From: Heterocephalus glaber
Lineage: Eukaryota; Chordata; Mammalia; Rodentia; Bathyergidae
Direction: 5' to 3'
Assembly (NCBI RefSeq): GCF_000247695.1
Contig: NW_004624781.1
Span: forward strand, 5,036,423-5,100,422
DNA length: 64,000 bases
The notes beneath the pieces are model-generated. The model was given only the letters and a program-made list of their open reading frames with translations, was not told the origin of the DNA and searched no databases. Every line of letters starts with the position of its first letter. Position 1 is the stretch's first letter. A program made the position numbers and the translations under genes. Shown here in pieces: positions 55,171 through 64,000 of this stretch.

Positions 55171-56317
55171 GTAAAGAGATGGCTGTGACAGGAGGACTTA
55201 CTTTCTCTCACTTGCTCCACCAAAAGTCCTCTATCTATGCATCCATACCTCCATCCCTGCAGCCTAACATCCATCCACCTGCCATGCTCCTTCCTATCAG
55301 GACAGGGGATCTGAGGTTACCACCAACATGTACAGAGACCCTGGACAAGCTATTCCCTTTTCTGGGGTTGCTTTCTTCCCTGGGGAGAAAACAAATAGAC
55401 GGAAGTAAAGTAGCCTCGGTTCCTAAAGTCTAACAGGAAGAAGGGGGAGAAAGGCACAAGGGATGTGGATTGTGAGCAACCCACTAGAGCTGGACAGGTA
55501 GTTGGGTTCTGGTGAGGCTGGATGGTGAGGGGTGCAGGAAAGCCAGACCCGCTTCGGAACCTGGTCCTCCTCACCAGAGCTGCAGACACAGGACTGCATC
55601 TGGGTAGGACAGGACCCTAGAGAAGAAGGTGAAGGTGGCTGGGGAGATTTAGAGAGGGCCCTGATTCAGAATCCCCAAGTTCATCTGATACACCAGAGGC
55701 CAATTAATTGATTTACAATGAGCAAACATTGTCAAGAGAATTAGAATCCTTCATGGGCTAATCAGCACATTCACTGACTGCAAACAAGCTGGACAGAGAG
55801 TCAAATGCTAAAGGAAAAGCTATAGGTCCGAAATCACACCTATGAGAAGTGGATAGTAGTCAAGGCAGGTACCAGGGAACTATGACAGTGTGATGTATCC
55901 AGCCCACTTTGGGGGCAGGCTCAAAGGTGACTTGGAGCTATCCCACCTTCTTCCAGAACAGTGCTGGGGACGCGTGGCTGAATTCTTGCTCTCTGAGTCC
56001 TCTCACCCAAGGTGTCCAGACTCCCACACAGAGTTCCTACAACACCACGAATGGGTACAATGCAATTAACTTTCAATCAGCTTCCTTAACTGAAATCACA
56101 TCCTGGTTCTGCTTCCTGGGACTGACATCAAGGTCACGGCTGCCAGAGTCCTGGGTGTGCTCAACCCTTTGGGTACGTGTCCAGGGTTGCTTTGGAGTAG
56201 CCGATGGTGTCTGTCATGAGTGGATTCTCTAGTGTGAGTATCAGAGAACACGCTGGCCAGTCACCCTGCTCCCTGGCAGTACACACATTCCCTTCCCAGA
56301 TCTACTCTCCGCCCTTA
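55171..56317. other. Intergenic, nothing recognised
   Basis: No SINE or gene visible; open frames up to 107 codons lack domains. Confidence 0.5.
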
Positions 56318-56782
56318 TTAGCTTTCCTTCACTATGACAAAACACCTGAGAAAATCAACTTACAAAGGAAATATTTGCCGGGGATTTAGCCCAGTGGTTC
56401 CGTCGCCTGCCTTGCAAGCGCAAGAACCCGAGTTCGATCCCCGGTACCAAAAAACAGAAACAACAACAAAAAGGAAACATATGTTCTGCCTCACATTCTC
56501 AGAGGTTTCCATCCATGGTTGATTGGCCCATTTACGTCTGGGCCTGTAGTGAACCAGGACATCACAGCATGGAGCATGAGGTGGTACAAGGCTGCTCACT
56601 TCATGGCAGCTAGGAGGCAGGGCCAGGGTTCCCATGTCCCCTTCAAGGGCGTGCACCCCCCCAACCTGCTTTCTTCCACTAGGCCCTGCCTCCTCATGGT
56701 TCCACCCCCAGTAGCACCACAGGCTGGGGACCAAGTCTTCCACACATGATCCTTTGGGGGATCCAGGTCCAAAGTGTAACAG
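56318..56782 (+). repeat. Medium-length interspersed repeat, copy C, carrying an ID
   Basis: The fullest copy: TTAGCTTTCCTTCACTATGA at the start, CACATGATCCTTTGGGGGAT near the end. A plus ID (56378-56447) lies in the AAAGGAAA site, with AAAGGAAATAT before and AAAGGAAACATAT after. Confidence 0.75.
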
Positions 56783-57159
56783 TCTCTGCCCTGCTCCATC
56801 CCCTGAATGACCCCTTGGCCTCCCTGGCCAGTTCACTTCCCCTTGGGTTTGGCCAAGGGAGACATCAGCAGGAGACTGGGGATAAGAGGAAAGAAGAGCT
56901 CAGTCCTTTCTCTTCCCCAGTATCTTCCCATGGGCACGACCCGTCTGGGCTCTGGCTGCCTCTTTTCCTAGCTTTCCTCTTCCTGGGTTCCGGCACCATT
57001 GTTTACCCCCTCAGCCCTTCAGAAGCTGGCTTTCCTGTCTCCCTCGGATACTAGGCTCTAAGTGCCCCAAGACCCCTTGGTTCTGGACACTGCCCAGCTC
57101 TAAAAGTGTCTCCTTTCAAGTGACTTCACTTGGGCCATCTGGGGTGAATTCTGCTTCTT

Positions 57160-57250
57160 TTTTTTTTCTTTTAGTACTGGGCATCGAACTTGGGACCTTG
57201 TGCTTGTGAGGCAGGTGGAAGAATCACTGAGCTAAATCCCCGCCCTTTCA
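57160..57250 (-). repeat. Young ID SINE
   Basis: Minus ID 57172-57245, TTCTGCTTC/T-run side at left; B-box GATCGAACT-type complement intact. Confidence 0.8.
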
Positions 57251-57504
57251 CATTTCTTTAATGTATAGTATACTTGACTAATTAATGCTGTTGTGTCATA
57301 GCATTGCGAAGCCCTCTTAGAGACAAGCACTTCCTCCTCTTCCCAGGTCTACTTCATGTCCCTAAAGCCACCTCCCGCACCCTGATCACAAAGATCTCAT
57401 CTTTCTTTTTCTCCTCAGCACGTAGGACCTCAGCCACAGAAGTATTCATTCTCTAATTGCTTCATGGTGCTGTTTCTTCTTTTCTTCTTTTTTTTACATT
57501 TATT

Positions 57505-57585
57505 TTCCCATGCTGGGAACTGAACCCAGGGCCTCATGCATGCTAGGCAAGCACTCTACCACCATGACATACCTCCAGCCCTGTC
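57505..57585 (-). repeat. Old ID SINE
   Basis: CATGCTGGGAACTGAACCCA ... CTACCACCATGACATACCTC. Confidence 0.7.
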
Positions 57586-57639
57586 ATTTCTTTTCAATGA
57601 AATTATAAATTATTCTGGGATAGGCACACTGTCATTGCA

Positions 57640-58150
57640 TAGCCTCTGCCACCTAGAACAAGGATATGTTCATAGGTAATATATCTTCAACACATATTGA
57701 GTGTGTGTTAGGCATAATATAAAACTCTGGGTTGGGGCCAGGTATTTAGCTCAGTGGTTCTGCTGCCTGCCTCGAAAGTGCAAGGACCCGAGTTTGATCC
57801 TTGGTACCAAAAAAACCCAAAAACAAATCAAAACTCTGGGCATATAAAGATGACTTGGATAAAATCCATCCTTCCAGAACTTGGAAGCTGGAGAGGTCAA
57901 CAAAATTAACTATAAAACTCGGATGTGCTGATAAGCATTCACATGAGGTCCTGAGCATGCATGCCTAGGAAGGAGGGATGACTTTTGATCTAGAAGATGC
58001 CAAAGACCGAGAAGCCTTTCCAGGAAGGGCGCTGCCATCAGCAGGGTTCTAGGGGTAAAGGGCCATGTGTCAAGCAGTGGGATGTGTGGGTCTGGAGGCC
58101 TGGAGGAGTAGAGGAGGCGCGATGCGTAAGATGAGGTGCTGCAGAGGCCA
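57640..58150 (+). repeat. L2 fragment split by a young ID
   Basis: L2-like flanks (CATATTGAGTGTGTGTTAGG; GAGAAGCCTTTCCAGGAAGG). The ID (57735-57808) is flanked by AAAACTCTGGGT and AAAACTCTGGGC. Confidence 0.65.
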
Positions 58151-58194
58151 TTCCTGGGCTCCTAGAGCTGGAGTCCTAAAACTTGGGCCTGAAT

Positions 58195-58282
58195 TTTCTT
58201 TTCACTTTCTCCTTCTACGCCCTTGGGCACATCAACCTCTGTGAGCAACCTTTTCCTCATCTCTATAATGGGGAAAATAATG

Positions 58283-58326
<44 letters not shown>

Positions 58327-58540
58327 TGCTTGGGATTGAACCCAAGTGCCGTACCACTGAACTACACCCCAGCCCACTAGTACCTATTTCTTATTGGAAG
58401 GATTAAACAGGAAACAAATGGGAAAACATCAGATAATGTCCTGCCTTACCGCTTGCTGGCTATGGAATATTAAGCAAGTTACTAAATCCTTCTGAGCCTC
58501 AGTTTTCTCATGGAACAACAATAAGGATACCTCACCTTTA
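58195..58540 (+). repeat. MIR, (GT)n, old ID, MIR
   Basis: MIR core 58200-58282, (GT)20 58285-58324, minus old ID 58325-58376, second MIR 58440-58535 (TTCTGAGCCTCAGTTTTCTC). Confidence 0.7.
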
Positions 58541-58549
58541 GGCAGGGGG

Positions 58550-58790
58550 GAGAGGGGAGAAGGAGGAGGAGGAGGAGGAGGAGAGAGAAAAATCTGGAGA
58601 AATAAAGAGATATTCCCAAGTCAGTATCAAGGCCCTAAAATTATGGCAGTACTGTGCTAAATACCGTCTAGACCTTCTGTTGTTTTTGTGACAGGGTCTT
58701 GCTATGTAGTTCAGGCTGGCCTTGAAGTTGCAATCCTCCTGCTTCATCCTTGAGAGCTGGGATTACAGAAGTGCATTACCACATCCAGAT
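58550..58790 (-). repeat. (GGA)n and B1 SINE
   Basis: GGA triplet run 58560-58585; minus B1 58685-58788. Confidence 0.75.
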
Positions 58791-58799
58791 TGGGCCTTT

Positions 58800-59689
58800 T
58801 TATTTACTGTTGGTTATCATTTATTTTAAATATACAAATAATGCATTCTTCTTGAAAAAAATCCAATATTGCTAATGGGGCTGAACTCCTTTGGAGGCGC
58901 TGACCTCAGTACCCTTTCCACTTCCTCCAGGAAAGTATTATTATCAGTTGGGTGTGTAAACTTCTCTGCCATTTCCCCTGCATTTACATATCTATATTCC
59001 CATGGGAAATGGAGTCATCTTTATTGTTTGACAGTTAATCTTCTAGGCCGTGCTGGGGATTGCCCTTTATATTCATGATTACCTTGTGAGACAGGCCACA
59101 GTAGGTAAGTGTCTGTAAATGAAATAACTTATGAGACCTAAGAAGAGGAAGGTATCAAGGGAGAAATATCTTTATGGAAACTCCACAGCCTTCAAGAAGA
59201 CAGGGAGCACATATTAGCTTTCATATCTCACAATGACTTTCTTCTCTTTCATCTAGACTCCAAATACTGGAGGCTTTCATGAACTGCCATGGCAGTTATT
59301 CTTTGTGCCAGAAGGGTGGATGAGTAAAAGGGAAAGATCCTTGGATTGGAGACCACCTCCATTTCCCACTCTACAGAAGAGTACATGGAGGCCAAGGGAG
59401 GAGGATGTGAGCTTCTAAAGTCACAGCTGTGCAGAAACAGCCTTCCTGGTTCCCAGTCCAGTGCTCGCTCCTCGCTCCCAAGTCCACTTCCTGCTTTCTC
59501 TTTGGCATTGTGCCTGGAGACTGACCTGCTTGCAACCACCCAGAGGTGAGACCCAACATTGAGTCCAATCTCCTGTGCACACGGCACATGTTGCAGATGA
59601 TGTGGGAAAACTGGAACTGAAGAACACTGTATGGATGTGTTCTACCATTCACTTACCTGGATGTTCACAGACTGTCTTCTCTATCCTGG
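58800..59689. other. Intergenic, nothing recognised
   Basis: Overlapping open frames to 112 codons on both strands (59249-59650) show no domain. Confidence 0.5.
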
Positions 59690-59990
59690 AAGTGGTGGTC
59701 AGGTGACACGGGGATACAGAGGTATGTCAGATCAAGTCCTGCCCTCTAGGAGCTGGCTGAGGACGCATGACAGGTACAGTAACAACAGCAGTGCCAAGCC
59801 AAAAGTGCAGGTACCAGGGAGAACGGGACAGCACACATGGAGTTTAGGGAGCTCTGCATGCATGAACAAGGTCTGAGAAGGCTTCTTGGGGAGGTGGCAT
59901 TTGAGCAGGCCTGGAAGGACTCCGACAGATGAGGGGCAGAGACAGGAGGGCATTCCAGGCATGGCAAGGTCTGAGAAAGAAAAGCAAGGT
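59690..59990 (+). repeat. L2-like ancient repeat
   Basis: CAAGTCCTGCCCTCTAGGAG, GGCTTCTTGGGGAGGTGGCA and GGGCATTCCAGGCATGGCAA are in the order of an L2-type 3' region. Confidence 0.55.
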
Positions 59991-60734
59991 GAGTTTCAGA
60001 GAAAAGGTGGGGCTCAGGTTGGCGGGCAACTCGATGATGCTTACAAAGGGTGCTGGGCCAGGGCTCGGGGAAAGCAGGAGTCTTGGTGCCTTCGTTAGAG
60101 CGCATGCTCCCTGAAGAAAGACAGTGGACTGCACATGCCTGGGAGTCATGCCTGTGTTATGTCACCATGAACCGCTGCATATTACATTAGAATATGAAAT
60201 CATGCCTTCCGGGCATGCATACATCATGTGTATGGACCACTGAGTATATCATGGTGCACCATGATATTTACAAGGGAGAAGGGAGTGAGATGGGAGATGG
60301 GGGTGTGTGAACCAGCAGGCAAAGAAATTGCCTCCTCCTCCACCCATTCTTTACCCTTCCCCGGAGAGAATCTTTTCTCATTGGAGGAGTCTAAATAAAT
60401 TGTCAATTCAATCTTGTGCCATAATGTGGCTGTGTCACAAGCGATCTGACTGCGTGTTCTAGTATGGTAATCACTACAAATTACTTCTTAGAAGTTAAAA
60501 ACAGCTTTGCTATTCTCACCCCTGAGAGGAATGTGTGACTGTCATGAATCCCCTCAGGAACTAGAAACATTCTTACTTTTAGGGAAAAAAACAGTCATCT
60601 TCTGCAATGATTAAGGACACGCCAAAACAACATAAAATGTAATCCCCCCGTGAATTATTAAGACTTTTAAATGAATAAGAACACAGATGACCATGACTGG
60701 GTTATTCCAATTTATGTAAAACAAGTGTATTAAA

Positions 60735-61020
60735 AAGTTAAACTGGGGCCGGGGATTTAGCTCAGTGGTTTCACTGCCTGCTGCTCAAGCGCAAGGACCC
60801 GAGTTCGATCCCTGGTACCAAAAAAAAAATAAGTTAAACTGGGCATGATGACACACATCTATAATCCAAGTACTGTGGGAGGCTGAGGGAGGAAGATGAT
60901 AAATTCAAGCCCAGCCTGGGCAACTTAGTGACTTACTGAGACTCTGTTTCAAAAAAACCCAACCCCCCCCCCCCAAAACTGGGGATCTGTGAAGGCCATG
61001 GGTTCAATGTCTAGTACCAC
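60735..61020 (+). repeat. Young ID inserted at the head of a B1-dID
   Basis: ID 60748-60830 flanked by perfect AAGTTAAACTGGG copies. B1-dID 60838-61018 contains a C-run of 12 (60963-60974). Confidence 0.88.
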
Positions 61021-61284
61021 CAGGAAAAACAATCTTAAAAAGTTCACATTGCTGGACAGTAATTCCTATTTTTATGGATTTATCCAAAGGAAGAAATAAG
61101 AAATTTAGATATAATATTAAATGGATATGAATGTTCACTTTAGTATATTTATCATAGGGAAATTAGAAATAGTAATGTCAAACTTGAAGGTCATGATTAA
61201 GTAATTTACAATGTATTCAGTCAATGACGTATTATGTGAGCCTTATAATGGATGTTTATGTAAGAGTATTTTGGTTTTTTGTTT

Positions 61285-61623
61285 TATTCTGAAACAAGGT
61301 CTTGCCATGTAGTCCAAGATGGCCTTGAACTCACTATGTATCCAGGCTGGCCTCAGATTCACCCTCTTGCTGCCTAAGTTTCCCAAGTGCTGGGAGTGTA
61401 CCACCATGTCTAGCAATATAACAATATAAAAGGTTTTTGTTCTTGCTTTTGAGACAGGGTCCCACCACACAGTCCAGGCTAGCCTCGAACTTTCTGTGTA
61501 GCCCAGGCTGGCATGAACCCATGGTCCTTTTGCCTCAGCCTCCCAAGTGCTGGGATTATAGATGTGCACCATCATACCCAGCTCAAAGTAAGAGTTTTTA
61601 AAGCCATAAATGCACATACTGGG

Positions 61624-61652
<29 letters not shown>
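61285..61652 (-). repeat. Two B1 SINEs and (GT)n
   Basis: Minus B1s 61288-61415 and 61448-61585; (GT)13 61624-61651. Confidence 0.8.
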
Positions 61653-61654
<2 letters not shown>

Positions 61655-61929
61655 CAATTTGGTTTGTTTACCCCTAAATACTCGTGTGTTTTTTCTAACA
61701 ACAAAAACTCTTATATAATAATGAAAATCAGGAAATTAATGATGATATGGCATCATTATTTAATCTATAAACAAAATCCTTCACCACTGTCCCCAAAATT
61801 TCTCTATAGCAGAGGAGAATAATGCATTTCGATATAATCAAATGTACTTCGTTGCCGTGTATCTTTAGTGTCTTCTAATTTAGGACAGTTTCCCACTCTT
61901 TTCTTGTCTTTCATGATTTTAGTACTCTT

Positions 61930-62018
61930 AGGGGGAGTGGCACTGGGGATGGAACCCAGGCCTTCCTGTATGCCAAGCATACGTGTGTTCTACCACTGAG
62001 CTCCACCCCCAGCCCAGT
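61930..62018 (-). repeat. Old ID SINE
   Basis: GGCACTGGGGATGGAACCCA ... ACCACTGAGCTCCACCCCCA. Confidence 0.72.
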
Positions 62019-62309
62019 TTTGGTACTTTTGAGCAGTATAGGCCAGTTACTGTGTGTGATGTCCTTCGATCTGGGCTTGCCATTCTAGCTTCCTTATGAT
62101 CAGACTCTGTTTATAAATTTGTGTCAGAAGGACTGAAGGGATGCCGTGTCCTTATCAGATGAGGAGGGGCAAGATGTCTGCTTACCACATGACTGATGTT
62201 AACTTTGCTTGATTAAGGTGGTGACTGTCAGGTTTCCCCACTGAAAACTTACATCTTTTCCCCTTATAATTAATAAGCATCTTATAGGAAGATACTTTTC
62301 ATGTGTGTA

Positions 62310-62480
62310 TATATGTGTGTGTGGGTGATGCTGGGGATCAAACCCAGGGCCTTGGGCCGGGGATTTAGCTCAGTGGTTCCGGCACCTACCTCGCAAGTGC
62401 AAGGTCCCGAGTTCAATCCCCGGTACCGAAAAAGAAAAAAAACCCAGGGCCTTAGGCTTGCTATACACCTTAGCCCCTTG
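62310..62480. repeat. Young ID nested in an old ID
   Basis: An old minus ID (62325-62353 and 62454-62480) is split by a plus ID (62354-62428 and tail). AACCCAGGGCCTT is identical on both sides (62341-62353, 62441-62453). Confidence 0.9.
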
Positions 62481-62727
62481 GTTAAATTTTTACTGAATAT
62501 TTTTAGAATCCATTGATGATTTTTTTTTTTTTGGAAAAATATAATGTCTGTACAGAGCATTACAGACTTTTTCTTGTCATTATTCCCTAATCAACACAGT
62601 ATAACTATTTACATAGCATATACACTATAATAGATAACATTCATTACCTAGAGATGTTTTAATACACAAAAGGGTGTGCACGGATTCTATCCAAATACTG
62701 AATTTTTACCTGCTGTTCCTCAGAGAA

Positions 62728-63240
62728 AGGTCTACTATCTAGAATCTATGAGGAACTTAAAAAATCAGACCCCCCAAATTTAAAGACCCAATCCAAAAAT
62801 GGGCATCTGAAATGAACAGACATTTCTCAGACAAAAAAGTAGAAATACCAAATAAACATATGAAAAAATGTTCAACATCACTGGTCATTCGAGAGATGCA
62901 AATGAAAACAATACTGAGATTCCACCTCACCCCAGAAAGAATGGCTGCTATCAAGAAATCAACCAATAAGAAATGCTGGTGGGGTTGTGGGGAGAAAGGA
63001 ACCCTTCTCCATTATAGGTGGGAGTGCAGACTGGTGCAACCACTGTGGAAATCAGTATGGAGATACTGCAAAGAACTAGGGTTAGAGGTCCCATTTGACC
63101 CAGCTATCCCTTTACTGTGTATCTTCCCCAAAGAATTAAAAGAATCATACCACAGCGATATATGTGCACCCATGTTCATAGCAGCACAATTTGTAATAGC
63201 CAAAACTTGGCAACAGCCCAAATGTCCATTGATGATTCTT
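62728..63240 (+). mobile_element. L1 ORF2 C-terminal fragment
   Basis: LINE-1 ORF2 encodes endonuclease, reverse transcriptase and a cysteine-rich C-terminal domain. Only the last part is here, yet its frame is open for 144 codons (62812-63246). Seen: N-R-H-F-S near the start, H-L-T-P, a Cys/His cluster (C-G-E-K-G-T-L-L-H, then C after W-E), P-F-D-P-A-I-P-L-L, and A-K-T-W. These match the L1 C-terminus. There is no RT core, 3' UTR or poly(A), so this is a fragment of an older insertion, cut at both ends. The unbroken frame suggests moderate age or chance. Confidence 0.87.
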
Positions 63241-63401
63241 GTTTGAAACAATTATTACAATGATGGTTACCAACTGGTGATATTTGAATTTCATCAATTC
63301 TTCCTTGGTTATCAGTGCTATCTAAATCTAAGAAAGAACTTTATCTTCTCCCCAACTGTATTCATGCTGATTTGTCTCTGTTTTATGAGACACCCCCCAC
63401 T

Positions 63402-63655
63402 CTCTTCCTTCCTTCCTTCCTTCCTTCCTTCCTTCCTTCCTTCTTTCCTTCCCTCCTTCCATACTAGGGATTGAACCTAGGTCCTTCACACTGAGCTACA
63501 TCCCCAGCTCTTTCTATTTTTTTAAAAAATTATTTTGAAACAGGGTCCCACAAAGTTGCTAAATTGTCCCAGGCTGGACTCAAATTTGCAATCCATCTGC
63601 CTTACCCCCCTAGAGCACTGGGATTACAGGCACATGCCATCACACCCAGCTACTT
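63402..63655 (-). repeat. (TTCC)n, ID and B1 SINE
   Basis: TTCC repeat 63402-63455, minus ID half 63460-63510, minus B1 63535-63650. Confidence 0.8.
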
Positions 63656-64000
63656 ATTTGCTTATTTTTTTATGGACTTTATTTTTTTCATTATCTATTT
63701 TGATGCTCAAACTATCTCAGATTTGGCCAGTAGGATCCCCTTCAAACTGGCTCCTGTGTCATTTTATATAACTTTGTTATTTTGAGGAACAGTTTTATAC
63801 TGTTAGACATAACGAGGTGTGTACCAGGATAATCTTATACTGTCTGTGCCTTTTTCCTAAAATCAGTCATTTCTTAAAGGAAGTTTTTGTCACTTTTTAG
63901 TGAATAATAGTATTCAGAAACCAAGATCTGGGCAATAGGTTTCCTCTTTGCTATACAAGTGTCAGGGACTTTAGTATCAGCTAGGAAACACAGAGACATA
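63656..64000. other. Intergenic, nothing recognised
   Basis: AT-rich to the window end; no gene seen. Confidence 0.5.

Overview
This is a rodent nuclear genomic window holding one recognisable gene end. SINEs identify the group: many B1-type (7SL-derived) elements, some with the internal 29-bp tandem duplication of rodent B1; B1 joined to a degenerate ID half (B1-dID); and a very abundant, young-looking ID-like tRNA-derived SINE whose core reads GGGGATTTAGCTCAGTGG and ends in CCCCGGTACC plus a poly(A) tail. The ID variant is not the mouse, rat, squirrel or guinea-pig form as I remember them. A castorimorph such as a beaver is my best guess, but this is weak inference.

The gene is PIAS1, read on the minus strand. 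A CpG island (about 9.4-10.7 kb) contains an ATG at 10154 followed by eight codons (MADSAELK) and a consensus splice donor, which matches the start of PIAS1 exon 1. Bases 1-10130 are therefore PIAS1 intron 1, and everything right of about 10.3 kb is the upstream intergenic region. I found no further cellular gene in that 53 kb. Human PIAS1 also has a long gene-poor stretch upstream.

Layout: 1-10.1 kb, intron 1 with SINE clusters, a MIR and an unusual retroposed fragment of a retroviral LTR; 9.4-10.7 kb, PIAS1 promoter and exon 1; 10.9-14.2 kb, an ancient L2 broken by an ID, a B1 and a plus-strand solo LTR, followed by an old LTR; 16.2-23.3 kb, a minus-strand class I (gammaretrovirus-like) endogenous retrovirus relic with 5' LTR, Thr-type primer site, gag, protease, part of RT/RNase H, a deleted env and a stub of the 3' LTR, interrupted by SINEs and possibly by another LTR; 23.3-64 kb, a dense mosaic of B1, B1-dID and ID SINEs, MIR and L2 fragments, three copies of one medium-length repeat (27, 33 and 56 kb), a 5'-truncated L1 3' UTR with target-site duplication (31 kb), microsatellites, and an L1 ORF2 C-terminal fragment (62.7-63.2 kb).

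Nothing resembles a prokaryotic-type system, CRISPR array or operon. The most unusual structures are products of retrotransposition: an LTR R-region RNA apparently copied with a poly(A) tail and target-site duplications, inverted relatives of one LTR family, nested ID insertions, and two independent SINE insertions at nearly the same place in separate repeat copies. All family names come from recognition by eye; no database search was made.
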